Assembly: GCF_014650775.1 (NCBI RefSeq)
Contig: NZ_BMVP01000002.1
Coordinates: forward strand, 868,001-932,000
DNA length: 64,000 nucleotides
Source: Streptomyces cirratus
Lineage (GTDB): Bacteria; Actinomycetota; Actinomycetes; Streptomycetales; Streptomycetaceae
Direction: 5' to 3'
Program-made: the position numbers and the translations under genes
Notes under the pieces: generated by a model
Told to the model about the DNA's origin: nothing
Database searches by the model: none
The model's input: only the letters and a program-made list of their open reading frames with translations
Shown here: one piece after another, positions 1-10,302 of the stretch
Numbering within the stretch: position 1 is the first letter of the stretch
Layout: each line of letters starts with the position of its first letter

Positions 1-429
1 GCCCTGGTGAAGATGGTGGAGGAACGCTTCTCGCGCGGCAAGAAGTTCGCGGTGATCTGCGTGGCCGAGGGCGCGCACCCGGCCGAGGGCTCCATGCCGT
101 ACGAGAAGGGCGAGATCGACGCGTACGGGCACGAGCGCTTCGCCGGCATCGGCAACCGCCTGGCCGTGGAGCTGGAACACCGCCTGGGCAAGGAGGCCCG
201 CCCGGTCATCCTCGGCCACGTCCAGCGCGGCGGCACGCCCACCGCGTACGACCGCGTCCTCGCGACCCGGTTCGGCTGGCACGCCGTGGAGGCGGTGCAC
301 CGCGGCGACTTCGGCAACATGACCGCCCTGCGCGGCACCGACATCGTCATGGCTCCCCTCGCCTCCGCGGTCACCGAGCTCAAGCGGGTCCCGGACCACC
401 GGATGTACGAGGCCGAGTCGGTCTTCTGA
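1..429 (+). CDS. pfkA: ATP-dependent 6-phosphofructokinase, C-terminal part (5' truncated by window edge)
   Basis: Transfers phosphate from ATP to fructose-6-phosphate, the committing step of glycolysis. Only the last 142 residues are present; the frame is open from base 1 and the real start lies upstream. The motif GHVQRGGTPTAYDR and the following LATRFG are the conserved substrate-binding end of bacterial phosphofructokinases, and the tail (MAPL, then ELKRVPD) is typical of the actinobacterial group A enzyme. The gene converges on the XRE regulator, with 23 bp between the two stops. Family assignment is firm; which paralogue this is cannot be told from the fragment. Confidence 0.93.
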   Translation, partial: ALVKMVEERFSRGKKFAVICVAEGAHPAEGSMPYEKGEIDAYGHERFAGIGNRLAVELEHRLGKEARPVILGHVQRGGTPTAYDRVLATRFGWHAVEAVHRGDFGNMTALRGTDIVMAPLASAVTELKRVPDHRMYEAESVF

Positions 430-452
430 ACCGGCCCCGCCGGCGCCGGGTC

Positions 453-1157
453 CTACCTCGCGCCGGCGGCCACCGCCCAGAAGCGGTCCACGATCTGCGA
501 GAGGTACTCCCGGCCGGCGTCGCCCGTCGCCGTCGCACCTCCGCCGCCCCAGCTCAACGTCGCCAGCATCAGCGACTGGTACTCGCCGTGCATCTTCTCC
601 AGCACCCGGTCCAGGTCCGCCCGGGGCACCGGCAGCAGCTTGGCGAGCGGCTTCGCGTACGCCTGCCAGCGCGTGGTCACCGCGCTCCGCAGCGACTCGG
701 CCAGCTCCTGCTCCTTGCCGGTCGCGATCACGTACTGCGCCGGGCTCAGCCCCAGCGTCGCGGCGAGGGCGGCCGACTGCCGTTCGTTGCCCTTCCAGCG
801 GCCGGAGTCCTCCATCTTCTGGTACGCGTTCGTCTCCAGCCCGATGCGCCGGGCCAGCTCATCGGGGGCCAGGCCCCGGGCCATGCGGTGCTCGCGGAGG
901 GTCACCGGCTCGGCGAGCAGTTCGCCGGGGGCGCACCACAGCACGCCGGCGAGCGCGGTGAGTTCGGCGGAAGTCGGCGAAATCTCGCCACGCTCCCACG
1001 CCATCACGGTCTCGGGCGAGACCGTCAGACCGTACTGGGCGCGCAGGCCAAAAGCGACATGACCGGGAGCCATGCCCAGGGCCGCGCGCAGGCGACGCGC
1101 GGCGGGGGCATTGAAAGGGGGGCTGGAATGCACAGGGCACACGGTAGGAGTTGCCAA
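453..1157 (-). CDS. XRE-family regulator with two helix-turn-helix domains
   Basis: Predicted cytoplasmic DNA-binding protein of 234 residues. Residues about 18-75 form one Cro/C1-type helix-turn-helix (AARRLRAALGM, then VMAWERGEISPTSAEL); a second follows at about 88-140 (LREHRMARGLAPDELARRI, then YQKMED). The C-terminal 90 residues are helical with no recognised ligand domain. The start drawn is TTG at 1157 and has no clear ribosome site; GTG codons five and eight codons later are alternatives, and a leaderless message is possible. A 26-bp dyad lies 36 bp upstream (1193-1218) and may be its own operator. Target genes are unknown. Confidence 0.82.
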   Translation of the reverse strand: MATPTVCPVHSSPPFNAPAARRLRAALGMAPGHVAFGLRAQYGLTVSPETVMAWERGEISPTSAELTALAGVLWCAPGELLAEPVTLREHRMARGLAPDELARRIGLETNAYQKMEDSGRWKGNERQSAALAATLGLSPAQYVIATGKEQELAESLRSAVTTRWQAYAKPLAKLLPVPRADLDRVLEKMHGEYQSLMLATLSWGGGGATATGDAGREYLSQIVDRFWAVAAGAR

Positions 1158-1192
1158 GCCGTGGCGACTACAGACCGTTCAAACAAGCTCAT

Positions 1193-1218
1193 AACTCGTA
1201 GGAAAGTCCTATAGAGTT
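1193..1218. promoter_or_regulatory. Dyad, candidate operator of the XRE regulator
   Basis: Outer arms AACTC and GAGTT enclose the perfect core TAGGA-AAG-TCCTA at 1199-1211. It lies just upstream of the XRE gene, where an autoregulatory operator would be expected. The dyad is read directly; its binding protein is inferred from position only. Confidence 0.45.
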
Positions 1219-1248
1219 CGGCGCTTTGGGTGGGTTTCCCGGCGACCG

Positions 1249-1320
1249 TCCGGTAATCGGATGGAGCGAAGATCCAATTTCAGCGTACGGATTTCGCCAC
1301 CCCATTTCCGGATTACCGGA
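1249..1320. repeat. Spaced perfect 10-bp inverted repeat
   Basis: TCCGGTAATC at 1249-1258 is matched by its reverse complement GATTACCGGA at 1311-1320, separated by 52 bp. The pair fills the middle of the 310-bp gap between the XRE and MerR genes. It could be two half-sites for a regulator or a long-range hairpin; no other gene is visible in this gap. Confidence 0.5.
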
Positions 1321-1430
1321 ACAACCGCCGAGTGATCCCCGTCACGGCCGTGAACCGGCCACCCGCCACCTGCGTGATCCATGGCGGGGGCCCTCGCATA
1401 CGGGGGTGGCGAGGGCCCCGAAACGCCTCC

Positions 1431-1467
1431 TTGCCTTGACCTCGGCGTCAAGGCTTACGGTCTCGGC
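1431..1467 (+). promoter_or_regulatory. MerR-type promoter with 19-bp spacer and dyad operator
   Basis: A -35-like TTGCCT (1431-1436) and a -10-like TACGGT (1456-1461) are 19 bp apart, the over-long spacing typical of MerR-activated promoters. Within it lies the dyad CCTTGAC-N6-GTCAAGG (1434-1453). Transcription would begin at or next to the ATG at 1468, so the message is probably leaderless. The motifs are visible; the function is inferred from MerR family knowledge. Confidence 0.6.
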
Positions 1468-1857
1468 ATGCGAATCGGTGAACTGGCGGAGCGGGCCGGG
1501 ACCAGCACGCGGACCCTGAGGTACTACGAGTCGCGCGGGCTGCTGCCCGCCCGGCGTACCGGCAACGGCTACCGCACCTACGACGAGGACGACCTGCTCC
1601 TGCTGCGCCAGATCAAGGTGCTCCAGGACTTCGGCTTCGAGCTGGAGGAGACCCGGCCCTTCGTGGAGTGCCTGCGCGCCGGACACCCGGCCGGGGACTC
1701 CTGCCCGGCCTCGCTCGCCGTCTACCGGCGCAAGCTCGCGGAGCTCGACGCGGTCATCGGCCGGCTGGCCGACGTGCGGGAGACGGTCGCGCGCCAGCTC
1801 GCCGAAGCCGAGGAGGCGGCCGGAGGGGCCGCCGCACCCCGCTGCGAACTGACCTGA
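1468..1857 (+). CDS. MerR-family transcriptional regulator
   Basis: A 129-residue regulator. Residues 1-70 are the winged helix-turn-helix of MerR proteins (MRIGELAERAG, TLRYYESRGLL, GYRTYDEDDL) followed by a coiled-coil dimer helix at about 85-118. Cysteines at 68, 79 and 126 could sense a metal or thiol oxidation. The start is the ATG directly downstream of the MerR-type promoter; longer forms would run through the operator. Its stop is 20 bp ahead of the thioredoxin start, so the two genes are probably one transcript, which favours a redox role. The inducer is unknown. Confidence 0.88.
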   Translation: MRIGELAERAGTSTRTLRYYESRGLLPARRTGNGYRTYDEDDLLLLRQIKVLQDFGFELEETRPFVECLRAGHPAGDSCPASLAVYRRKLAELDAVIGRLADVRETVARQLAEAEEAAGGAAAPRCELT

Positions 1858-1877
1858 CCAGAGGAATGGGGAAGAAG

Positions 1878-2219
1878 ATGAAGGCTCAAGGCGTCGCCGA
1901 AGTGACCGACGCGGACTTCGAGACCGAGGTGCTGGGCGAACGGGACCGGCCCGTGCTCCTGGAGTTCACCGCCGGCTGGTGCGGCCCCTGCCGGCAGATC
2001 GCGCCCGTGATCTCCGCGGTCGCCGCCGAGGAGGCCGGCCGGCTCAAGGTCGTCCAGATCGACGCGGACAGCAACCCCGCCACCGTCTCCCGGTACGGGG
2101 TGCTGTCCCTGCCGACCCTCATCGTCTTCCGCGACGGCGAACCCGTCCGGCAGATGGTCGGGGCCCGCGCCAAGCGCAAGCTCCTCCAGGAGCTGGAGCC
2201 CGAGCTCGCTACGGCCTGA
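1878..2219 (+). CDS. trxA: Thioredoxin
   Basis: A small cytoplasmic thiol-disulfide oxidoreductase of 113 residues, the normal thioredoxin length. The active site WCGPC is at residues 34-38, preceded by VLLEFTAGW, and the cis-Pro loop SLPTLIVF comes at about 77-84. It would reduce protein disulfides using electrons from thioredoxin reductase, which is not in this window. ATG 1878 is chosen because GAGGAA lies about 11 bp upstream; an ATG at 1866 has no room for a ribosome site. The gene follows the MerR gene directly. Its last 11 bp overlap the 3' end of the convergent glgB. Confidence 0.93.
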   Translation: MKAQGVAEVTDADFETEVLGERDRPVLLEFTAGWCGPCRQIAPVISAVAAEEAGRLKVVQIDADSNPATVSRYGVLSLPTLIVFRDGEPVRQMVGARAKRKLLQELEPELATA

Positions 2220-4494
2220 ACCAGACCGTCGCCATCGGCGGCAGCGTGAGGCGCAGGCTCACCGGGCGCCCCTGGGCCGCAACCGGCTCCGGGCGCAGCG
2301 GCTGGAGGTGGCGCACCCCGCTGCCGCCGTACGCCTCGGAGTCCGTGTTGAGCACCTCGTGCCACTGCCCCACCTGCTCCGGCACCCCGATCCGGTAGCC
2401 GTGGCGCACCACCGGGCAGAAGTTCGACACCGCCAGCAGCGGGGAGCCGTCCTCGGCGTACCGCAGGAACGCGAAGACGTTGTCGTCCGAGGCGTCCGCC
2501 TCCACCCACGCGAAACCTTCCGGCACGGTGTCCCGCTCCCACAGCGCGGGCGTCGCCGTGTAGGTGTGGTTCAGGTCCCGCACGAGGTCGCGCACGCCCC
2601 GGTGGTCACCGGCAGCCGAGTACCCGGGGTCCACCAGCCACCAGTCCGGCCCGTGCTCCTCCGACCACTCGGCCCCCTGGGCGAACTCCTGTCCCATGAA
2701 CAGCAGTTGCTTGCCCGGGTGGGCCCACATGAAGCCCAGGTACGCACGGTGCGAGGCCCGCTGCTGCCACCAGTCGCCGGGCATCTTCGACACCAGTGCG
2801 CCCTTGCCGTGCACCACCTCGTCGTGCGAGATCGGCAGCACGTAGTTCTCGCTGTACGCGTAGATCATCCCGAAGGTCATGTCGTGGTGGTGGTATTTGC
2901 GGTGCACGGGCTCCTTCGAGACGTAGCGCAGCGTGTCGTGCATCCAGCCCATGTTCCACTTGAGGCCGAACCCCAGACCGCCCGAGTCCGTCGGCCGGGT
3001 CACCCCCTCCCAGGCCGTGGACTCCTCCGCGATCGTCACCACCCCGGGGCAGCGCCGGTACACGGTCGCGTTCATCTCCTGGAGCAGCTTCACCGCGTCC
3101 CAGTTCTCCCGGCCGCCGTGCTCGTTCGGCAGCCACTGCCCCTCCTCGCGCGAGTAGTCGAGGTAGAGCATGGAGGCCACCGCGTCCACCCGCAGCCCGT
3201 CGATGTGGAACTCCTGGCACCAGTACACGGCGTTGGCGACGAGGAAGTTGCGCACCTCCGTGCGGCCGTAGTCGAACTCCAGCGTCCCCCAGTCCGGGTG
3301 CGCGGCCCGCCGCGGGTCGTGGTGCTCGTACAGCGGCCGGCCGTCGAACTCGGCCAGCGCCCACTCGTCGCGCGGGAAGTGCGCCGGGACCCAGTCGACG
3401 ATCACGCCGATCCCGGCCCGGTGCAGCGAGTCCACCAGGAACCGGAAGTCGTCCGGGGTGCCCATCCGCGAGGTCGGCGCGTAGTAGCCGGTGACCTGGT
3501 ATCCCCAGGACCCGCCGAACGGGTGCTCCGCCACGGGCATCAGCTCCACGTGCGTGAAGCCCAGCTCCCGCACGTACGCCGGCAGCTGCTCGGCCAGCTC
3601 GCGGTACGAGAGCCCCGGCCGCCAGGACGCCAGGTGCACCTCGTAGATCGACATCGGCGCGAGGTGGGCCGGCCGGGCGCCGCGCGCGGCCATCCACTCG
3701 GCGTCCTGCCAGGTGTGGTGGGAGTCGGTGACGATCGAGGCTGTCGCCGGCGGGACCTCCGCGCGCCGCGCCATCGGGTCGGCGCGCAGCGTGTGGCCGC
3801 CGTCGGGGCGGGTGATGTCGTACTTGTACAGGGCGCCCTCGCCGATCCCCGGCACGAACAGTTCCCACACCCCCGTCGAACCGAGCGAGCGCATCGGGTA
3901 CGCGCCCGAGTCCCAGTACGAGAAGTCGCCCGTCAGCCGCACGCCCTGGGCGTTGGGCGCCCACACCGTGAAGCGGGTGCCGCTCACGCCCTGGTGCTCC
4001 ATGACCCTGGACCCCAGGGCCGTCCACAGTTCCTCGTGCCGTCCCTCGCCGATCAGGTGCAGGTCCAGCTCGCCCAGCGCCGGCAGGAAGCCGTAGGGGT
4101 CGTGGACCTCGATCCCGTCGCCGTCGTACCCGACCAGCAGGCGGTACTCGGGCACCTCGGTCAGTGGCAGCAGCCCGGAGAACAGCCCGTCGCCGTCGTC
4201 GTGGAGCTCGGCCCGGAGCGTGTCGGTCACGACGGTGACGGACTTGGCGTACGGGCGCAGTGCGCGGAACACCACCCCGCCGGGCCCGGGGCGGGCGCCC
4301 AGCACGGCGTGCGGGTCGTGGTGGCGGCCCTCCAGCAGCCGGGCCCGCTCGCCGGCGTCGAGCACGGGCGCCGGCGAGACGCCCTGGGGCGCGGCGGGCC
4401 GCCGGGCACGGGGGGTACGAGCCTTCCTCGCGGGCTCGGGGGCGGTAGCGGCTTCGTCGCGGACGGTCGGTGACGGCTGTCGTGCGGCGCTCAC
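2209..4494 (-). CDS. glgB: 1,4-alpha-glucan branching enzyme
   Basis: Cuts alpha-1,4 glucan and rejoins the piece as an alpha-1,6 branch, finishing the glucan made by GlgE. The product has 761 residues: a Pro/Arg/Ala-rich tail (1-45), two beta-sandwich modules (about 50-270) and a GH13 barrel. The catalytic trio is Asp437 (GLRVDA), Glu490 (TIAEES) and Asp558 (ISHDEVVHG). The GTG start shares bases with the TGA of mak (GTGA), so the two are translationally coupled and glgB is the last gene of the glgE-treS-mak-glgB string. The stop overlaps trxA by 11 bp. No residue needed for activity looks lost. Confidence 0.96.
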   Translation of the reverse strand: MSAARQPSPTVRDEAATAPEPARKARTPRARRPAAPQGVSPAPVLDAGERARLLEGRHHDPHAVLGARPGPGGVVFRALRPYAKSVTVVTDTLRAELHDDGDGLFSGLLPLTEVPEYRLLVGYDGDGIEVHDPYGFLPALGELDLHLIGEGRHEELWTALGSRVMEHQGVSGTRFTVWAPNAQGVRLTGDFSYWDSGAYPMRSLGSTGVWELFVPGIGEGALYKYDITRPDGGHTLRADPMARRAEVPPATASIVTDSHHTWQDAEWMAARGARPAHLAPMSIYEVHLASWRPGLSYRELAEQLPAYVRELGFTHVELMPVAEHPFGGSWGYQVTGYYAPTSRMGTPDDFRFLVDSLHRAGIGVIVDWVPAHFPRDEWALAEFDGRPLYEHHDPRRAAHPDWGTLEFDYGRTEVRNFLVANAVYWCQEFHIDGLRVDAVASMLYLDYSREEGQWLPNEHGGRENWDAVKLLQEMNATVYRRCPGVVTIAEESTAWEGVTRPTDSGGLGFGLKWNMGWMHDTLRYVSKEPVHRKYHHHDMTFGMIYAYSENYVLPISHDEVVHGKGALVSKMPGDWWQQRASHRAYLGFMWAHPGKQLLFMGQEFAQGAEWSEEHGPDWWLVDPGYSAAGDHRGVRDLVRDLNHTYTATPALWERDTVPEGFAWVEADASDDNVFAFLRYAEDGSPLLAVSNFCPVVRHGYRIGVPEQVGQWHEVLNTDSEAYGGSGVRHLQPLRPEPVAAQGRPVSLRLTLPPMATVWFRP

Positions 4495-5942
4495 GCGAGC
4501 GGCCTCCTCGGGGGCTTCGGATGGGGCTGGGGGTGGGCGGCGCCGCCCGGGGCGGGCGGCAGCCGGTGGGCCGGCCGCTGGGGCTCCGAGAGCCGGCGGA
4601 TCGCCGCCATCGGGACGTGCAGCCAGTCGGGGCGGTGCCGGGACTCGTAGCGGGCCTCGTACACCGCCTTGTCGGTCTCGTACGCCCGCAGCAGGACGGG
4701 GTCCTCGCGCGGGTCCCGCCCGGTGGTGCGTGCGTAGCCCTCGCAGAACGCGGCCCGGCAGTCGTCGGCCCACGCGGGGGCGAACGGCCTGTGCGAGCGG
4801 GCGGCGTAGTCGAAGGAGCGCAGTATCCCGGCGATGTCGCGCACCGCCGGCTCGGGACGGCGGCGGTCGGCCAGCGGCCGGGCCGGTTCGCCCTCGAAGT
4901 CGATCAGCGCCCAGCTGCCGTCGGGGGCCCGCAGGGTCTGCCCCAGGTGCAGGTCCCCGTGGATCCGCTGGGCGGCGACCCCGGTGCCCCGGGAGGCGGC
5001 CAGCGCGTCGAACGCCCCGCGCAGCCCGGCCTCGTAGGGCAGCAGCGCGGGCACCTCCCGGGCGGTGGCGGCCAGCCGCGCCGTCATCCCGGCGGCGAGC
5101 CGGGCGGTCTGCTCCGGATCCAGCGCCACGGCGGGCAGGGCGTCCGCGAGCGCGCTGTGCACCTCGGCGGTGGCCCGGCCCAGCGCGTGCGCCTCGGCGG
5201 TGAAGTCGGCCCCGGCGGCGAGCCGGCGCAGCGCGAGCTGCCATCCGTCGTCGGAGCCGCGCAGGTACGGCTGGAGCACGCCCAGGGTCAGCGGTTCGGA
5301 GCCGGGCAGTTCCGCCTCGTACCAGGCGACGGGCGCGGGTACCCGCGTGCAGCCGACGGCGGCGAGTGCCCGGGGCAGTTCCAGGTCCGGGTTGATCCCG
5401 GGGCCGACCCGGCGGAACACCTTCAGGATGTGCGAATCCCCGTAGATCATCGAGGAGTTGGTCTGCTCGCCGGAGAGCGGCCGGGGTGCGGGCGCCGCCG
5501 GGATCACGGCGTGCGGGTCCCGCTCGAAGCGCAGCGGGCCGAGCGCGCCCGGGGAGCGCAATCGTTCCAGCAGCAGCGCCGCGAGCCTCGGATCGCCGAG
5601 TCCCTCGTACACGGCCTGGCCGGCGTACGGGCCCTGCTCGGCGTACCCGATCAGCGCGGGCGCCAGCCCCGGGGGCAGGTTGGGGCGTACCCCGAGCAGC
5701 AGCTGGTAGCAGTCCGAACTGCCCTCCGCGTCCACCCCGATGAGCAGGTGGAGCAGTCCCGGTGAGGCACCGGGAGGCAGCAGTTCGACGGCCGAGACCA
5801 GCCGGAGCCGGGTGATGGGGCGTCCCTTGCCGGCGAACCAGCGCTGTCTCGGCAGCCAGGCTCGCAGCATGGGCTCCAGCGGTCCGAGCGGGACTCCTGC
5901 CAGGCTTCCCTGGCGGCTCCGGGCGGATGCAGCCTCCGACAT
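4491..5942 (-). CDS. mak: Maltokinase of the GlgE pathway
   Basis: Phosphorylates maltose with ATP to maltose-1-phosphate, the donor used by GlgE; also called pep2. The 483-residue protein has an aminoglycoside-phosphotransferase-like fold. The catalytic loop HGDLHLGQ is at 328-335, the metal-binding IDFEGEP at 347-353, and the N-lobe has EQTNSS (159-164) followed by HILKVFR with the likely ATP Lys at 174. ATG 5942 is chosen because AAAGGA stands about nine bases upstream. It lies 172 bp after treS, behind a hairpin, and overlaps glgB by GTGA. Unlike fused TreS-Mak proteins, the two are separate genes here. Confidence 0.94.
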   Translation of the reverse strand: MSEAASARSRQGSLAGVPLGPLEPMLRAWLPRQRWFAGKGRPITRLRLVSAVELLPPGASPGLLHLLIGVDAEGSSDCYQLLLGVRPNLPPGLAPALIGYAEQGPYAGQAVYEGLGDPRLAALLLERLRSPGALGPLRFERDPHAVIPAAPAPRPLSGEQTNSSMIYGDSHILKVFRRVGPGINPDLELPRALAAVGCTRVPAPVAWYEAELPGSEPLTLGVLQPYLRGSDDGWQLALRRLAAGADFTAEAHALGRATAEVHSALADALPAVALDPEQTARLAAGMTARLAATAREVPALLPYEAGLRGAFDALAASRGTGVAAQRIHGDLHLGQTLRAPDGSWALIDFEGEPARPLADRRRPEPAVRDIAGILRSFDYAARSHRPFAPAWADDCRAAFCEGYARTTGRDPREDPVLLRAYETDKAVYEARYESRHRPDWLHVPMAAIRRLSEPQRPAHRLPPAPGGAAHPQPHPKPPRRPLA

Positions 5943-6043
5943 GGCGTCGCGTCCTTTCCCCGGGCCGTCACAGAATGCGCAGAGTGTCCCGGATGGCGAT
6001 GGTTGCTGTCCGGCGGTGTGCGAGTGTCGGGTCAGGATGATCC

Positions 6044-6087
6044 GTACAGGGGCGGGCGATTGACCCATTCGCGCGCCCGCCCCGTAC
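6044..6087 (-). terminator. Hairpin between treS and mak
   Basis: GGGGCGGGCG (6049-6058) pairs with CGCCCGCCCC (6074-6083), and GTAC on each outer side extends the stem past a one-base bulge. It lies in the only sizeable gap of the glgE operon. It could end or attenuate the glgE-treS message, leaving mak-glgB partly on its own promoter. There is no T-run. Confidence 0.55.
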
Positions 6088-6114
6088 CGCCGTTACCCGC
6101 TTTTCGGTGCCGGA

Positions 6115-7805
<1,691 letters not shown>

Positions 7806-7809
<4 letters not shown>

Positions 7810-9800
7810 GTGATGGGTGACCCTCCGGTGGGCGGGGACGGTCGCAGAGCGGCCAGTACGTGCGCGGGCGTACGGCCCGGCTCTAGGCGCACGTAGTTCG
7901 CCCTGCCCCAGTGATAGGTCTCGCCGGTGAGCTCGTCGCGCACCGCGAGGGACCCGTGCCAGTCGAGGCCGAGTACCGGCATGTCCAACGAGACGGTCGC
8001 CTCCTGGGTGTGGTGCGGATCGAGGTTGACGACCACCAGTACGGAATTGGCTCCGGCGTGCTTCGAATAGGCGATCACCTGTTCGTTGTCGGTCGAATGG
8101 AAGTGCAGGTCGCGCAGTTGCTGGAGGGCGGGATTGCGGCGGCGGACCCGGTTCAGGGTGGTGATCAGCGGGGCGATGGAGCGGCCCTCGCGTTCGGCGG
8201 CGGCCCAGTCGCGTGGCCGGAACTCGTACTTCTCGGAGTTCAGGTACTCCTCGCTGCCCGGCCTGACCGGTTCGTTCTCGCAGAGCTCGTACCCGGCGTA
8301 GATCCCCCAGGTGGGGGAGAGGGTGGCGGCGAGCACGGCCCGTACCTCGAAGGCGGGGCGCCCGCCGTGCTGAAGGTACTCGTGGAGGATGTCCGGCGTG
8401 TTGACGAAGAAATTCGGCCGCATGACGGCCGCCGAACGGTCGTCGGCGAGCTCGGTCAGGTACTCGGTCAGTTCCGCCTTGGTGTTGCGCCAGGTGAAGT
8501 ACGTGTAGGACTGCTGGAAGCCGACGGCGGCCAGTGCGCGCATCATCGCGGGGCGGGTGAAGGCCTCCGCCAGGAAGATCACGTCGGGGTCGGTCTTGTT
8601 GATGTCCGCGATCACCTTCTGCCAGAAGACGACGGGCTTGGTGTGCGGATTGTCGACGCGGAAGATCCGGACGCCGTGGTCCATCCAGTGCCGCAGGATC
8701 CGGACCGTCTCCTCGACGATGCCGGCCATGTCGGTGTCGAAGTGGATCGGGTAGATGTCCTGGTACTTCTTCGGCGGGTTCTCGGCGTACGCGATCGTCC
8801 CGTCCGCGCGGTGGCGGAACCACTCGGGCCGCTTCTCCACCCACGGGTGGTCGGGCGAGCACTGGAGCGCGAAGTCGAGGGCGATCTCCATCCGCAGCTC
8901 ACGGGCCCGTGCCACGAAGGCGTCGAAGTCCTCGATGGTGCCCAGCTCCGGGTGGACGGCGTCGTGGCCGCCTTCGGTCGACCCGATGGCCCACGGCACG
9001 CCCGGGTCCCAACTACCGGCCGACAAGGTGTTGTTGGGCCCCTTGCGGTAGGTGCTGCCGATGGGGTGGATGGGCGGCAGGTACACCACGTCGAAGCCCA
9101 TGGCGGCGATGGCCGGCAGCCGCTCGGCGGCCGTCCGGAAGGTCCCGCTCACCGGAGCCGAGCCGGGCTCCACCACCGCTCCCTCGGAGCGGGGGAACAT
9201 CTCGTACCACGAGCCGAAGAGGGCCCGCTTGCGCTCGACGAGCAGTGGCAGCGGCTTCGCGGCGCTGACCAGCTCGCGGTACGGGCGCCGGGCGAGGGCC
9301 TCGGTCACGGGCGCCGCCAGGGCCGCCGCGTAGCGCACGGAGACCTCCCGGTCCTCGTCGCGCATGGCCTCGGCGGCGGCCAGCACGTGCGCGCGCCCGT
9401 CCTTCTTGGGGATCTTCGCACCGGCTCGCGCGTACAGCTCCGCGCCTTCGAGCAGCATCAGCCCGGTGTCGATCCCCGCGGGGATCTTGATGGCGGCGTG
9501 CGAGCGCCAGGTGGCGATGGGGTCGCTCCACGCCTCGACGGTGTACGTCCACCGTCCCTCGGTGTCGGCGCAGACCCTGGCGCCCCACCGGTCCGTTCCG
9601 GGTGCGAGTTCGCACATCGGCACGGGCGGCCGCAGCCGTCCGCTCGGGTCTCGGAGTACGACGTGCGCGGAAACGGCGTCGTGGCCCTCGCGGAACACGG
9701 TGGCCGAGATCCGGAAGACCTCGTCCACGACCGCCTTGGCGGGTCTGGCGCCGCAGTCGACGGCGGGGCGGACGTCCAGCACGGGAATGCGACCGATCAT
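7806..9800 (-). CDS. glgE: Alpha-1,4-glucan:maltose-1-phosphate maltosyltransferase
   Basis: Adds maltosyl units from maltose-1-phosphate to the non-reducing end of alpha-glucan in the cytoplasm. The 664-residue protein is GH13 subfamily 3. An N-terminal beta-sandwich/helical part (1-200) is followed by the barrel with LPPIHPIG, the nucleophile Asp383 in [10 protein letters not shown] and the acid Glu412 in FLAEAFTRP. Both sit 11 residues before the S. coelicolor GlgEI pair (394/423, recalled), which matches an 11-residue shorter protein. It is first in the operon. ATG 9800 has CAGGTGATC upstream as a modest ribosome site. The promoter should lie in the 9801-10302 gap shared with glgP. Confidence 0.95.
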
Positions 9801-10302
9801 GATGGGATCACCTGGGGGCAGTTCGCGGGGCTAGCTGTGGGCGGTCCGGCTGACGAAGGGGCAGCCGGCAGTGCACGCTCTGTTCGCTCTGTTTCTAGCC
9901 GTTCAGAAGACGGCTGGGCTGCGGGCATGGCCGCTCCTGTCCGCGTTCACTCGGGTGGCGGGAGAGGTGGTGGGCGGTGTGCGCCGTGCGTGTACCCGGG
10001 GAGCCCTTCCCACTCTCGTCCCGCCCAATCCGCGTGCTTGGTTAACTACTCGTACGTAGTGGCACGCCGATAACCAAGCCCCGGCTCTACATCCACCGAG
10101 GCTCCGTCAAGTCGGTTGGAAACTCCGGGACCTACACCGGTATACCGCCTTCGCGGCCCGCCCGCCCGTCGGCACCGTGGCCGCACCGGGCGGTCGCGGC
10201 TAGCCTCGCGGCTGTCGGAAGTGGATCCAAAGTGGACGGATGCGCGGGTGCACAGCGTGGTGCGGCCGCTCCGATCCGCAATCCCCTGCGAAGGTGGAAC
10301 AC
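9801..10302. promoter_or_regulatory. Divergent control region of glgE and glgP
   Basis: About 500 bp without a convincing gene, between two divergent glucan operons. It must contain both promoters. The clearest structure is the nested palindrome at 10036-10079. The side nearest glgE is GC-rich with no distinct motif that I can defend. Confidence 0.6.
10036..10079. promoter_or_regulatory. Nested palindrome, candidate operator
   Basis: GCTTGGTTA (10036-10044) is perfectly matched by TAACCAAGC (10071-10079). Inside, ACTAC (10045-10049) pairs with GTAGT (10056-10060) around TCGTAC. The patch is AT-richer than its surroundings. It could be a repressor or activator site serving both glgE and glgP; no known consensus is claimed. 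Confidence 0.5.
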
